Part shown: piece after piece, positions 26,103 to 35,900 of the stretch
Layout of the letters: every line of letters begins with the position of its first letter
Numbering within the stretch: position 1 is the first letter of the stretch
DNA from: Sphaerimonospora sp050942215
Lineage (GTDB): Bacteria; Actinomycetota; Actinomycetes; Streptosporangiales; Streptosporangiaceae
Assembly: GCF_050942215.1 (NCBI RefSeq)
Contig: NZ_CP192056.1
Location: 1,612,001-1,676,000 of the forward strand
Reading direction: 5' to 3'
DNA length: 64,000 nucleotides
Made by a program: the position numbers and the translations under genes
Notes under the pieces: model-generated
What the model saw: only the letters and a program-made list of their open reading frames with translations
What the model was told of the DNA's origin: nothing
The model's database searches: none

Positions 26103-27343
26103 GAATCGCCCTGATTTCGGAACACGCCAGCCCGCTGGCCGCCATCGGCGGCGTCGACGCGGGCGGGCAGAACGTTCACGTCGCGGCGCTCGCCGTCGCC
26201 CTGGCCGGGCGGGGCCACGAAGTCACCGTGCACACCCGGCGCAGCGGCGCCGACCAGCCGGACACCGTGGTCATGGCTCCGGGCGTGACCATCGACCACG
26301 TGCCGGCCGGGCCGCCGGAGCCGCTGCCCAAGGACGAGCTGCTGCCGTACATGCCGGCCTTCGCGGCGCATCTCGCGCGCAGGTGGGCGGTGGAACCGCC
26401 GGACGTGGCGCACGCGCACTTCTGGATGAGTGGTCTCGCGACGCTGTCGGCGGCCGGGCCCATCGGCATTCCGGTCGTGCAGACCTTTCACGCGCTCGGC
26501 ACGGTCAAACGGCGCTGGCAGGGCGGCTCCGACACCAGCCCGCCGCGGCGTACGGCCGTCGAGCGGCAGGTGGGCCGTCAGGCGACCGCGGTCATCGCCA
26601 CGTGCGGCGACGAGGTCCGTGAGCTGGTCGCGATGGGCGTGCCGGACGAACGGATCTCGGTGGTGCCCTGCGGCGTGGATCTGGAGCTGTTCCGCCCGGA
26701 CGGCCGGGGCGCGCAGCGCGGCGAGGGGGACCGGCCGCGGGTGCTCAGCATCGGGCGTCTGGTCCCGCGCAAGGGTGTGGACACGATCGTCCGCGCGATG
26801 CGCCAGGTGCCCGACGCCGAGCTTGTCATCGCCGGCGGCGATCCGTACGACGACGAGGGGATCAGACTGGGCGCGCTCGCCGAGGCGTACGGCCTGGCCG
26901 ACCGGGTGCGGCTGATCGGCAGTGTCGCCCGTGCCGACGTCCCGGCGCTGATGCGCTCTGCCGACGTGCTGGTCACCGTGCCCTGGTACGAGCCGTTCGG
27001 CATCGTCCCGGTCGAGGCGCTGGCCTGCGGGGTGCCCGTCGTGGCGTCCGCCGTGGGCGGCCACCTCGACACCGTGTCGGGATGCGGCGTTCTCGTGCCG
27101 CCGCGGCGGCCGCGTGCGCTGTCCCGGGTGCTGCGTGACGTACTGGCACGTCCCGATCTGCGCGCCGCCCTGTCGGCCGCCGGTCCGCGCCGTGCCCGCG
27201 CGCGGTACGGCTGGCCGAGGGTGGCCGCCCAGACCGAGGCCGTCTACCGGACCCTGATCGGTGAGCGTACCGGCCGTCTCGGCGGTTCTTCCGCTCTCGG
27301 GAGCTCGCGGGGGCTCGGCCGACTCGCGGTGGCTGGAGGTTGA
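26099..27343 (+). CDS. Glycosyltransferase family 4 (GT-B, D-inositol-3-phosphate transferase-like)
   Basis: 414 residues from ATG 26099, overlapping the upstream stop and preceded by GAAGGAGAG. The N-terminal LISEHASPLAAIGGVDAGGQNVHV is the acceptor-domain Gly-rich loop; the C-terminal domain has VLSIGRLVPRKGVDTIVRA and the EX7E motif (EPFGIVPVEALACGVPVV). This is the MshA/sucrose-synthase-like branch of GT4. Substrate unknown; the operon context suggests a heptose-containing glycan. The last 35 residues are Gly/Ser-rich tail. Confidence 0.93.
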   Translation: MRIALISEHASPLAAIGGVDAGGQNVHVAALAVALAGRGHEVTVHTRRSGADQPDTVVMAPGVTIDHVPAGPPEPLPKDELLPYMPAFAAHLARRWAVEPPDVAHAHFWMSGLATLSAAGPIGIPVVQTFHALGTVKRRWQGGSDTSPPRRTAVERQVGRQATAVIATCGDEVRELVAMGVPDERISVVPCGVDLELFRPDGRGAQRGEGDRPRVLSIGRLVPRKGVDTIVRAMRQVPDAELVIAGGDPYDDEGIRLGALAEAYGLADRVRLIGSVARADVPALMRSADVLVTVPWYEPFGIVPVEALACGVPVVASAVGGHLDTVSGCGVLVPPRRPRALSRVLRDVLARPDLRAALSAAGPRRARARYGWPRVAAQTEAVYRTLIGERTGRLGGSSALGSSRGLGRLAVAGG

Positions 27344-27344
27344 G

Positions 27345-27896
27345 ATGCATCCTCATCTGGCCCGGCTGAGGACCGCCCTTACGGCGGTGGATCCGGACAC
27401 ACCCAGGATCCACGCGTGGGGGTGCAAGCTCGCCGGCGTTCTGATCGAGGGCGGGCGGCTGCTGGCCTGCGGCAACGGGGGGTCGGCGGCGGAGGCCCAG
27501 CACCTCACGGCGGAGCTGGTGGGGCGTTATCGGACCGACCGGCGGCCCTATGCCGCGATCCCGCTGCACGGCGACACCTCCGCCGTCACCGCGATCGGGA
27601 ACGACTTCGGGCCGGACGAGGTGTTCGCCCGGCAGGTGCACGCGCACGGCAGGCCCGGGGACGTCCTGATGTGCCTGTCGACCAGCGGGACCAGCCGCAA
27701 CGTGCTCGCCGCCGCCGACATGGCGCGCGGATGCGGCCTCACGACCTGGGCGCTGACCGGACCGGCGCCCAACCCGCTGACCGAGATGTGCGACGAGGCC
27801 ATCGCCGTTCCCGCGTCCGACACGGCGACCGTGCAGGAGGTGCACCTGACCGTGATCCACATGCTGTGCGACGTGATCGAGAAGGCGTGCGCGTGA
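27345..27896 (+). CDS. gmhA: Phosphoheptose isomerase-like SIS protein
   Basis: 183 residues from ATG 27345, with GGAGGT upstream and one base after the preceding stop. It shows the SIS phosphosugar motifs (ACGNGGSAAEAQHLTAELVG and CLSTSGTSRNVL) and the GmhA-specific segment with TAIGNDFGPDEVFARQ. The conserved C-terminal catalytic Glu/His region is EVHLTVIHMLCDVIE. It should convert sedoheptulose 7-phosphate to heptose 7-phosphate, the first step to nucleotide-heptose. The kinase/adenylyltransferase (HldE type) is not in the window. Confidence 0.92.
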   Translation: MHPHLARLRTALTAVDPDTPRIHAWGCKLAGVLIEGGRLLACGNGGSAAEAQHLTAELVGRYRTDRRPYAAIPLHGDTSAVTAIGNDFGPDEVFARQVHAHGRPGDVLMCLSTSGTSRNVLAAADMARGCGLTTWALTGPAPNPLTEMCDEAIAVPASDTATVQEVHLTVIHMLCDVIEKACA

Positions 27897-28147
27897 ACGG
27901 ACGACACGGCCGGCGACACGGCCGGCGACATGACGGGGCGACGCGACACGCTCTTCGGAGCGGAGACCCCGTCCAGAGTGATCGAGAGGCTGTGTCCGAT
28001 GTGCGGGTGACGGGCGGCGACTGCACAGAACGGGCGATGCCCGAGGCGGAGGTCGTCCGCCGGGCGGATGGCGAGGTCGTGATCCTGCCGAGCGTCCCCG
28101 GATATTCCACCACCGGACCGATCGCCGCCGCTCCGGCCGTCTCCTGA
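27893..28147 (+). CDS. Small hypothetical protein, coupled to gmhA
   Basis: 84 codons from GTG 27893, overlapping the gmhA stop in the bases GTGA. The first 20 residues are an Arg/His/Gly repeat (GRRHGRRH) from tandem DNA repeats; the rest has no recognised domain. Codon usage is only partly typical and no ribosome binding site is seen, so it may not be real. It fills the interval between gmhA and the SDR gene. Confidence 0.3.
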   Translation: MNGRHGRRHGRRHDGATRHALRSGDPVQSDREAVSDVRVTGGDCTERAMPEAEVVRRADGEVVILPSVPGYSTTGPIAAAPAVS

Positions 28148-28215
28148 CGTTCTCGCTGATCCTTCGCTCCGCGTTCCCTATATCACCTGTCACACCGAGG
28201 AAAGGGACTTGATCG

Positions 28216-28896
28216 ATGCCGGGAAACATTCTGATCACCGGTGGCGCCTCCGGCCTCGGGCGGGCGACCGCGCTCGCCGTCACCAAGGAAGGCGGCCGCC
28301 CGTTGGTGATCGATGTGAACGAGCCGGACGCTGAAGTGGATCACATGCGTGCCGACCTCGCCGACCGGGGGCAGGCCGAGCGCGCGGTCCGTGAGCTCGC
28401 GGAGCGTGCCGGCGGGCTCGACGGTGTGGTGACCGCCGCGGGAATCGACGCGTGCGGGCGTCTTGAGGACATCCCGGCGGCGGACTGGGAACGGGTGATC
28501 GCCGTCAACCTTCTCGGCACGGCTTCGGTGATCCGGGCGGCGCTGCCGTACCTGCGCGAGACCGCGGGCACGGTGGTCACGGTCGCCTCCACCCTGGGGG
28601 TACGCGCGGTGAGCGACGCGACGGCCTACTGCGCGGCCAAGTTCGGCGTGGTCGGGTTCACCCGGGCGCTGGCCGCCGAGCTCGCCGGCCAGGTGGGAGT
28701 GACGCTGCTGATCCCGGGCGGCATGCACACGAACTTCTTCGAGGGGCGGGAGGAGAAGTATCGGCCGGGGCCCGACGCGAAGCTCAGCCGGCCCGAGGAC
28801 GTGGCGGCGGCCGTCGTCTTCGCGCTCGGCCGGCCCGGGGGCTGCGAGGTGCGGGAACTGGTCGTCTGCGCCTCCACGGAGACGTCGTGGCCCTGA
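28216..28896 (+). CDS. Short-chain dehydrogenase/reductase
   Basis: 226 residues from ATG 28216. Rossmann motif ILITGGASGLGRATAL, acidic cofactor-selecting residue at the end of strand 2 (VIDVNEP, Asp, favouring NAD), NAG-equivalent TAAGID, catalytic Ser in TVASTLGV and the YxxxK motif as YCAAKFG. Slightly short for the family (usually about 250). It may oxidise or epimerise a sugar or polyol of the surrounding cluster. The stop is 8 bases after the next gene's GTG, so the two overlap. Confidence 0.92.
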   Translation: MPGNILITGGASGLGRATALAVTKEGGRPLVIDVNEPDAEVDHMRADLADRGQAERAVRELAERAGGLDGVVTAAGIDACGRLEDIPAADWERVIAVNLLGTASVIRAALPYLRETAGTVVTVASTLGVRAVSDATAYCAAKFGVVGFTRALAAELAGQVGVTLLIPGGMHTNFFEGREEKYRPGPDAKLSRPEDVAAAVVFALGRPGGCEVRELVVCASTETSWP

Positions 28897-30038
28897 GCCG
28901 TGCGGAGAGCGATCGTATGGACGGCGGTCGTGCGGAGACCGGGGGGCGTCCCGTGCTCCTGGTGCTGCGCGGGCTGGGGCTGGGTGACCTGCTGACCGCG
29001 GTTCCGGCGCTGCGCGCCCTGCGGCGTGCCTATCCGGAGCACCGGATCGTGTTGGCCGCGCCCGCGCATCTGGGCGATCTGCTGCCGCTGATCGGCGCGG
29101 TCGACGACCTGATCGACGTGTCCGGGCCGGGCCCGGTGTCGATGGGTACGGTGTCGATGGGTGCAGTGCCGGTGGATGCAGTGCCTGTGGGTGCGGTGCC
29201 GGTGGGTACGGTGGCGTGCGGTTTGACCGGATTGGTGGATATCGCCGTCAATCTGCACGGCAGTGGACCGCAGAGTGTCGTCGCGCTGCGCCGGGCCCGG
29301 CGGCTCCTGACCCACGCGCATCCCGCCCTGCCCGGCGTGGCGGGGCCACCCTGGCGGCCCGAGGTCCACGAGGTGCGGCGCTGGTGCGAGATGCTCGAGT
29401 GGTACGGCATCGCCACGGATCCGGGAGATCTCGCGCTGCGCGACCCCGGCCGGTGGGGGGAGACCGAGGTCGTCGTCATCCACCCGGGAGCCGGATATCG
29501 GGCCAAGGAGTGGCCCCCGGAACGGTTCGCCGAGGTGGCCGCGGACCTGAGCGGCCACGGCCACCACGTCGTGATCACGGGAGGGCCGGCGGAGATCGCT
29601 CTCGCCCGCCAGGTGGCGGTGCTCGCCGCGCTGCCGACGGCGCATGTGCTGGCCGGCCGTACGGATCTGCGGGAGCTGGCCGCGCTCACCGCCGGTGCCA
29701 AGCTGGTGATCTGCGGTGACACCGGAATGTCCCACCTCGCGACGGCGGTGGGCACGCCGTCGGCCGTGATCTACGGTCCGGTCTCGCCCGCCCTGTGGGG
29801 GCCGCCCTCCTGGCATCCGCATGTCACGCTGTGGGCCGGGCGGACCGGTGATCCGTACGACGATCGTCCGTCGGAGGGACTGCTGGAGATAGGTGTCGGC
29901 GAGGTCCTCGACGCCGCCCACGAGCTGCTGCGGACCCGGCCGGATGATCGTCGAGAGCGGCGTCAACCGGTGGACAGCGCACGGGAGGCGATCTCGACGA
30001 TCTCCGCCAGCCTGCCGCCGTGCGCGCCTCGCCAGTAG
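28887..30038 (+). CDS. Glycosyltransferase family 9 (second heptosyltransferase-like)
   Basis: 383 residues from GTG 28887; ATG 28917 with GGAGAG upstream is an attractive alternative. GT9 motifs: LRGLGLGDLLTAVPALRALRR, VVIHPGAGYRAKEWPPERF, VITGGPAE, ICGDTGMSHLATAVGTPSAV and the IYGPVSP end. Residues about 85-110 hold a repeat of five-residue units (VSMGT, VSMGA, VPVDA, VPVGA, VPVGT) encoded by 15-bp tandem repeats at about 29137-29215, an insertion not expected in the family. The 3' end overlaps the convergent Mut7-C gene by 76 bp. Confidence 0.9.
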   Translation: MALSRAESDRMDGGRAETGGRPVLLVLRGLGLGDLLTAVPALRALRRAYPEHRIVLAAPAHLGDLLPLIGAVDDLIDVSGPGPVSMGTVSMGAVPVDAVPVGAVPVGTVACGLTGLVDIAVNLHGSGPQSVVALRRARRLLTHAHPALPGVAGPPWRPEVHEVRRWCEMLEWYGIATDPGDLALRDPGRWGETEVVVIHPGAGYRAKEWPPERFAEVAADLSGHGHHVVITGGPAEIALARQVAVLAALPTAHVLAGRTDLRELAALTAGAKLVICGDTGMSHLATAVGTPSAVIYGPVSPALWGPPSWHPHVTLWAGRTGDPYDDRPSEGLLEIGVGEVLDAAHELLRTRPDDRRERRQPVDSAREAISTISASLPPCAPRQ

Positions 30039-30682
30039 ACCCGGCCGCAGGCGAGGCAGCGGGCGAACGTGTCGTAAGCGCGGCGCGTTCCCGGCAGCAG
30101 CTCCGCCTCGACCTCGCCCTTGCCGACCGGTGACAGCGGGCCGTTGCACGTGGTGCACCGCGTCCATGGGGCGAGCTGGGGCCGGAAACGGTCGAGCACG
30201 TCGAGGAACTGCTCGCGGGGCCGGGTGCCGCGTACGTGGGCGCCGAGCCACAGCGCCCGGCGGCGCAGGATGCCGCGATCCTGGGTGAGCAGCACCCTGC
30301 GCTCTGCGCCCGCCTGTGCGATCAGCGCGTCGTCGTCGAGGTCGTTGCGGTAGGCGACGTCCACCCCCACCAGCCGTAGCCATCGGGCGAGGGTACCGAG
30401 ATGGACGTCGAGGACGAATCGGGCCGCCGGGATGGGCTGCGGCCGGGACACCCCCGGCACCTCCACCAGGTCACGGGGGCGGGGACGGTACGAGGGAGCG
30501 ACCAGGCGGCCTCCTACAAGGAGTGCGCCGACCTCGGTCAGCGGCACTCCCGCCGACTCGATCACGTGCCCGAGCGACGATGTGCCGTCGTAGGGAATCC
30601 GCAGTTCGTCATGCCTGCGCCGGGGTGGCAGGAAGATCCACAGCTCCGACGCGAAGCGTACGGACAGCTCTGCCCGTTCCAC
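29963..30682 (-). CDS. Mut7-C RNase domain protein with ubiquitin-like N-terminus
   Basis: 239 residues from ATG 30682. Residues 1-85 look like the Mut7-C-associated ubiquitin/ThiS-type fold; residues 90-235 are the Mut7-C PIN-like domain with FVLDVHLGTLARWLRLVGVD, LLTQDRGIL and a zinc ribbon (CTTCNG and CLACGRVYW). Members are predicted RNases, possibly in RNA processing; no bacterial member is well characterised. Convergent with, and overlapping, the GT9 gene. Confidence 0.88.
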   Translation of the reverse strand: MERAELSVRFASELWIFLPPRRRHDELRIPYDGTSSLGHVIESAGVPLTEVGALLVGGRLVAPSYRPRPRDLVEVPGVSRPQPIPAARFVLDVHLGTLARWLRLVGVDVAYRNDLDDDALIAQAGAERRVLLTQDRGILRRRALWLGAHVRGTRPREQFLDVLDRFRPQLAPWTRCTTCNGPLSPVGKGEVEAELLPGTRRAYDTFARCLACGRVYWRGAHGGRLAEIVEIASRALSTG

Positions 30683-30839
30683 CCGTCCAGCATGTCAGCA
30701 TCGCCCGGCCGAGCAGTACGGGCCGAGCTGTACGGGCGGGGGCGGTACAGGCTGAGGAATACAGGGTGAAGGCCGGGCGGTGCGGCCCGGCCGTCGATCG
30801 CCGGAGGGCGAGGACGGGCCGGGCCGCGGCGGGAGGCGA

Positions 30840-31187
30840 TCAGGCGTTCGCCGCCGCCCCGGTGCGGGCCTGGATCGCGGTCAGCAGGCCGACCACGACC
30901 GTGACGCCGCCGGCGATCCAGGCGGTCCAGGCCGCGGCGGCGTCGCCGTCGAAGCCGAAGGCCCAGGGCGATACGAACAGCAGGGCGCCGAAGGCCGCGG
31001 TGACCCAGGAACTCGCCCCACCGGCGCCGAGGATCGCCCACAGGGCGGACACCAGGAGAAGTGCCCCGAGTAGGAGCAGCGGCTGGCCCGCCGCGCTGAC
31101 GTCGCTCGCCCAGAAGAATGCGGCGAGGATCGAGACCAAGCCCGCGAGCAGGGCGACGATGTCGGACAGAGATCTCGTGAGATCCAT
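30840..31187 (-). CDS. SPW-repeat membrane protein
   Basis: 115 residues from ATG 31187. Four hydrophobic helices, with the SPW motif in VSPWAFGFDGD before the last helix pair. This is the SPW family of small actinobacterial membrane proteins; the function is unknown. The gene is divergent from the DUF4239 gene at 31502 across a 314-bp spacer containing a perfect palindrome. Confidence 0.85.
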   Translation of the reverse strand: MDLTRSLSDIVALLAGLVSILAAFFWASDVSAAGQPLLLLGALLLVSALWAILGAGGASSWVTAAFGALLFVSPWAFGFDGDAAAAWTAWIAGGVTVVVGLLTAIQARTGAAANA

Positions 31188-31238
31188 CCGTAGCCTCCGA
31201 ACGTGAGAGGTGACCCGTTGCTTCGAAGGTCCACTTGA

Positions 31239-31254
31239 TTGACCGCCCGGTCAA
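31239..31254. promoter_or_regulatory. Perfect 16-bp palindrome, candidate TetR-type operator
   Basis: TTGACCGCCCGGTCAA has 7-bp inverted arms around CC and resembles operators of TetR-family repressors. It lies 52 bp upstream of the SPW gene start and about 250 bp from the DUF4239 gene. The rest of the interval 31188-31501 holds no gene; it becomes AT-richer toward 31440-31480, which probably marks the promoter of the plus-strand pair. Confidence 0.45.
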
Positions 31255-31501
31255 CACTCCGCAACGTCAGGGTTCCCTAACCGACGGTGGCCGCGGGCCC
31301 GTGGGGGAACCGGCGGTCGCCGTCTCGGTGTGGTCGTTGGGTCGCCGTGGTTCGAATGCCGCTGTTCGGCTGCCGATCCGTGACCCGACCCCGCCGCGAC
31401 GCCTTCTTCGGCGTTCCGGCGACCGGCCGTCCGTCGGACACGTATCGTGTTGGAAAAGAAACGGAATGTAATCGACTGAATTCCTGCCCGGACACCTGGG
31501 G

Positions 31502-32275
31502 ATGGTCATGCTGGTCTGCGCGTTCGCCGTCATCGCGGCGGTCGGTCTGGTGGCTCTCGCCGCCTTCTTGTCCCGTAGGTTCGGTCACGGCGCTGACGAC
31601 CGCGATCCGGGCGGCACCTCGGCCGGTCACGCCGGGGCGATGCTGTCCTCGCTGTTCCTGCTGGTCTTCGCCATCGCCATCGTCGTGCCGTGGACCATCT
31701 CAGACTCCGCTCGGCAGAACACCTATGCCGAGGCTCAGGCGGCGGCCGAGGCGTACTGGTCCGCTGCCGGACTGCCCGCGCCCGCCGACCTCCAGGTCCA
31801 GCAGGCGGTACGCGACTACGTGGACTTCGTCGTCGACAAGGAGTGGCCGCTGATGGCGGAGGGGCGGCTCAGTCCGAAGGGTGATGTACGGCTGGAGGCG
31901 CTGCGGACGCAGGTGGCCGCTCTGCAGGTGACCGACGACGAGGCGCGGGAGGTCAAGGGCGCGGTGCTGGAACGGCTCGGGGACCTGTCCGGAGCCCGGC
32001 GCCAGCGTGCGGCGGACGCCACGGCCGCGCTGCCCCCGGCCGTCCTCGCCCTGACGATCGTGACCGGTGTAGTGATCATCCTCTTCCCGTTCCTCGCCGG
32101 CGCCCGTCCCAGCGGAGCGGCACTCGTGCCGCTGATCACTATGACTGTGCTGCTGGCCGTCGGCGTCTATCTGGCCTGGAGCATCTCGCACGCCTTCACG
32201 GGCGGGCTGGCGGTCGGGCCGGAGGCCTTCACCGGCGTGCTGCACGAGATCCAGCGCCTGGCGGCGGGCCGATGA
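31502..32275 (+). CDS. DUF4239 (bestrophin-like) membrane protein
   Basis: 257 residues from ATG 31502 (ATG 31508 also possible; ribosome binding site weak). Helices lie at residues 1-22, about 50-70, 180-200 and 210-232, with a soluble middle region (75-175) carrying EAYWSAAG and DYVDFVVDKEWPLM. This matches the DUF4239 family, which is distantly related to bestrophin channels; no function is established. The stop overlaps the ATG of the next gene in ATGA, so the two are coupled. Confidence 0.82.
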   Translation: MVMLVCAFAVIAAVGLVALAAFLSRRFGHGADDRDPGGTSAGHAGAMLSSLFLLVFAIAIVVPWTISDSARQNTYAEAQAAAEAYWSAAGLPAPADLQVQQAVRDYVDFVVDKEWPLMAEGRLSPKGDVRLEALRTQVAALQVTDDEAREVKGAVLERLGDLSGARRQRAADATAALPPAVLALTIVTGVVIILFPFLAGARPSGAALVPLITMTVLLAVGVYLAWSISHAFTGGLAVGPEAFTGVLHEIQRLAAGR

Positions 32276-32952
32276 CGTCAAGATCGACGGGAACACCCGC
32301 CTGGGCGGCGGCGCGGACCGCGGTGCGGGCGGTGGTGATGGGAGCGGCCGTGGCCGCGCCGGTCGCCCTCACGTCGGGTGTGATCACACCGGCCGCCGCC
32401 GTACCGCCGATGGACCGCGGCGAGGTGGCCGTCACGGCACAGGTCTCGCCGGACGACGGGAAGGGGCAGGACGGACCCGTCCTCGGCCTCGACGTCGTCA
32501 TCTGCGCGGACCTCCCACCCGTGGTCAGCCTGCGGCTCCGGCTCGGCCGGCGTACGAGGACCTGCGTGCCACCACCCTCACCAGCGCCTTCACCAGCGCC
32601 TTCACCGATACCTTCAGCGCGTCCCTCGCCGAAGCCGTCGCCGAGGCCTTCGTCGAAGCCTTCACCGCCGCCTTCGCCGTTGCCCGGACCCGGCCCGTCA
32701 TCCCGTCCTCCTGCTCCCGCTCAGCCCGAGCGATCGCGCCCGGTGACGACGCCCGCCGCGAGTCCGTCTCCGTGGCCGTCTCCGTGGCCGTCTCCGGAGC
32801 GGTCGCCGCGGGTGTCGGCCTATCGGGCGCCCGTTCGGGCCGCCGTCCGACCCGAACGGCGACGCGACCCCCTCGGGACCGTGCTGGTCGTGGTGGTGCT
32901 CTCCACCATGATCGCCGTTGCCACCGCCGCTGCCTTCGGCACGCTGCGGTAG
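32272..32952 (+). CDS. Pro/Ser-rich surface protein with signal peptide and C-terminal membrane anchor
   Basis: 226 residues from ATG 32272. A signal peptide is likely at residues 1-44 (basic start, hydrophobic core, AAA end). A short folded part follows (about 45-98), then a long Pro-Ser stalk (about 99-185, PSPAPSPAPSPIPS-type repeats) and a terminal membrane helix (about 203-224). Such proteins span or decorate the cell wall. No enzymatic motif is seen. Coupled to the DUF4239 gene. Confidence 0.75.
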   Translation: MTSRSTGTPAWAAARTAVRAVVMGAAVAAPVALTSGVITPAAAVPPMDRGEVAVTAQVSPDDGKGQDGPVLGLDVVICADLPPVVSLRLRLGRRTRTCVPPPSPAPSPAPSPIPSARPSPKPSPRPSSKPSPPPSPLPGPGPSSRPPAPAQPERSRPVTTPAASPSPWPSPWPSPERSPRVSAYRAPVRAAVRPERRRDPLGTVLVVVVLSTMIAVATAAAFGTLR

Positions 32953-32989
32953 CGAAGGTCGGCGGCACGGCAGCGGCACGACCCCGGTC

Positions 32990-35900
32990 TCAGGTCCTGT
33001 TCGCCCGTGTGATGACCTCCTCGGTGGTCAGTGGGCTGCCCGGGTGGTGACTGAGGCACAGGGGCGTACGCACCTTCCGGAAGGTCGCCCCCTCCACCGC
33101 GACGTAGAACTCACCTGACCGCAGCCTCGACACGTCGGGGACGTCGCCGCCCTTGGCCCGGGCCAGCTCCCGTGCCGCCGTGATCTGGGAGGGGGCGTTG
33201 AGCAGGCCGAAGAACTGCGTGGTGGCGTTCCCCGGGATCTGGTTGTGCAGCCCCTTGGGCGCCTGCGTGGCGAAGACCAGGCCCAGGCCGTACTTGCGTG
33301 CCTGTGCCGCGAGGGCGAGCGTGCTGCGCGTGCACACGGTCGTGGCCCCGGACGGGGCGAAGGTCTGCGCCTCGTCCATCACGAACAGCCCGCCCAGGTC
33401 GGCGGACGGGTGCCGTTTGATCCAGGAGAACAGCGCCATCTGGAGTTGGTTCACGAAGCCCTGCCGCTGGACGTCCGAGGGCAGCCCGACGAAACTGATC
33501 ACCGAAACGCGGGCCCGTTTGCCGGCGGCGGGGGTGAGCAGCAGACCCGGATCCACCGGGGTGCCGCTGCCGCCGAACAGCGGGTCGTTCACCATGGCGG
33601 CGGTGAGGTCCTGGGCGAGCTCGGCCGCGATCTTGTCCGAGCCCTCGATGCTGCTCACATCTTCGGGTAACTCGGACAGGAGGTCGATCAGGCCCCTGAG
33701 ACCCGTCCTGCCTCGACGGCCGTAGAAGTTCACGGCCTCGCGCAGCACGGCCCGGCCGAGGTGGGCCTTCCTGGAGGTGCCTTCCAGCTTGGCCCGGGGG
33801 ATGAGCGACGCGACGGCGGTCTCCACGGCCTCGTTGAACTCGTCGGTGTCGTCGAGCACGCTCGCGAAGTCGGGCAGCGGCTGGAAACTCAGCGGTCGTC
33901 CGCCGACCCGTCCCGGAGTCCAGATCACCACCTCGGTGTTCGCCAGATATGCACCGGCCTTGGCCGCGTCGCCCTCGCTCCACGCCAAGGGCGGCTCCGG
34001 CCACCGGTCGCCCAGCCGGGCCAGGTCGTTGTTGGGATCGAGCACGATCGCGGAGACGCCCCGCAGGGTGCACTCCTCCACCAGGCGGCGGATCAGCACG
34101 GTCTTTCCCGATCCTGACCCCGCGAAGATCGCCGTGTGCTTGCTGAGCGCCGCCAACTCGACGGTCACCGGCTCGCCGTCGGCGAATCTCGCCCCGACGG
34201 TGATACGCGGCCTGGTCCGTACGGGATCGGCTACGGGGTCCGCCAGGAGGTCTCCGCCGGTGGAAGGCGCGGCCGGAGGCGCGACGACATCGCTGGTGCC
34301 GGCCCGGGCGGGTCGGGACTCGACCCGGTGGCCGGGGCCGGTGCTGCTGCCGGTACCGGTGTCGTTCGACGGCGGGACGTCCTGCGGCATGTGCCGTACG
34401 CCCGCGGTCGGGGACCGTACGCCGTCGAGGGCGGGACGGGCACCGGGAACGGCCGATGCGTCGCTGAGGGCCTCGCGGAACAGTTTCGCCTCGTTCGTCG
34501 GCCTTCTGGCGGTCAGCCATGCCTGCAGGTTCGGCGGGTTCTCCGCCTGCAGGTCGCGCAGCGCCGCGAAGATCTTCAGATCCTCCTCGTCGATCGGGAG
34601 GACCCGGCCGCCCGCCTGCTCGAAGGCGGCGAGGGTCTCCTGGGTGACCGGACCCCTCGCCCAGCTCCGGTTTCTGAGCACGAACAGCCTGCGCTTGGGC
34701 ACAGCGGCGTCCAGCCCGGCGGCCACCGACGCGTTGCGCAGCCGGGTCAGCGCGGCGAGGTGATGCGTCGCCGAGATCGCCCGGAAACACCAGTGCGCCT
34801 CATCCTCCCGCGCCTCATCGAGACTGCGGCGCAGGCGGGCGTGCAGGGGAGGCTTGGCGCTCGGCGGAGGATCCAGGCTGAACACCCGCCTGTCCTCGTC
34901 CTGCTCGGCGATCCAGGCGGTGAGGCCGGCGGACAGCAGTCCGGGCATCACCGCGTCCTCCGTAGCGGGGTCCAGGGCCGCCGCGACGTCCGCTCGCTTC
35001 CGCGACTCCGCGAACCGCCGGTCCAACTCGTCGAGCTTGTCGACGGGTGGTAGGTCGATCACGGGTCCGGCCTTGACCGGTTCGGTGTCGTTGAGACGCG
35101 CCAACTCGGTCACCCGGCCGTTCGCCAGGCACGACCGGACGTGCTCGTCGACCCGGATGAGCAACTGACGCGGGGTGTACTCGTACGCGTTGGCGAACGC
35201 CTCCGGCTTCACCGGCCACGTCGGGTACGGCGGCTCGAACCCGGCCTTTCCGTACTGGGCGGCGAGCCGCTTCTCGATCAGTGAACGGCCGGTCTCCGCG
35301 TCCGGGATCGTCCCGAGCGGCATCGTCTCCTTGAACCGGTCCCGAACGGTGGCCGTGGCCTGTGACTTGATCACGGTCCACGACGCGGGCAGACAGGAAA
35401 GCACGATCAGAGTGCGGGCCGTCTGCTCCCGAAGCGCCATCAGCCCACCGGCGATCTGCTCCAGTATCAGCGCCTGCTGCCACGAATCGTCTCTCTCCGC
35501 CGTCATGGTGATCGCCGACTGGGCGAGGAGGACGTCGATCTGATCCACGGCGATGACGGAGGGGCCGGTCAGCGCCAGCAACCGGGACAGATCCCTGACG
35601 ATCTCCTGCGGGGACTTCGTGATCGTGCTGAAGCCCCAATGCGCGCGCTCGCCGGGTTCTCCTTCGGGCGCGGAGGTGAGGTAGGCGTCGCCGACGTCCT
35701 GCGCGGCCAGATCGCAGGCCGCGCGCAGCACGAGCGCTCTCGCGGTGTCCTGGGTCTCGCGGCCGACCTTCCGGTCGTAGCCGCGAAGAGCCCGGACGAA
35801 GGCATCGACATGCTCTCGCGAAAGAGGGGCATCGCCCATCAGAGACGGGCGTATTTGGCGCGGCACCTCCGCCAGCACGCACAGCCGCCACAGCAGTTCT

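Noticed and set aside
27893..28147. Alternative view of the small ORF after gmhA as a RiPP precursor
   Set aside because: Its start is repeat-derived, it lacks Cys or a leader-like pattern, and there is no modifying enzyme beside it; listed only as low-confidence hypothetical.
31345..31365. tRNA-like T-loop (GGTTCGAATGCC)
   Set aside because: No acceptor, anticodon or D stems can be formed around it.
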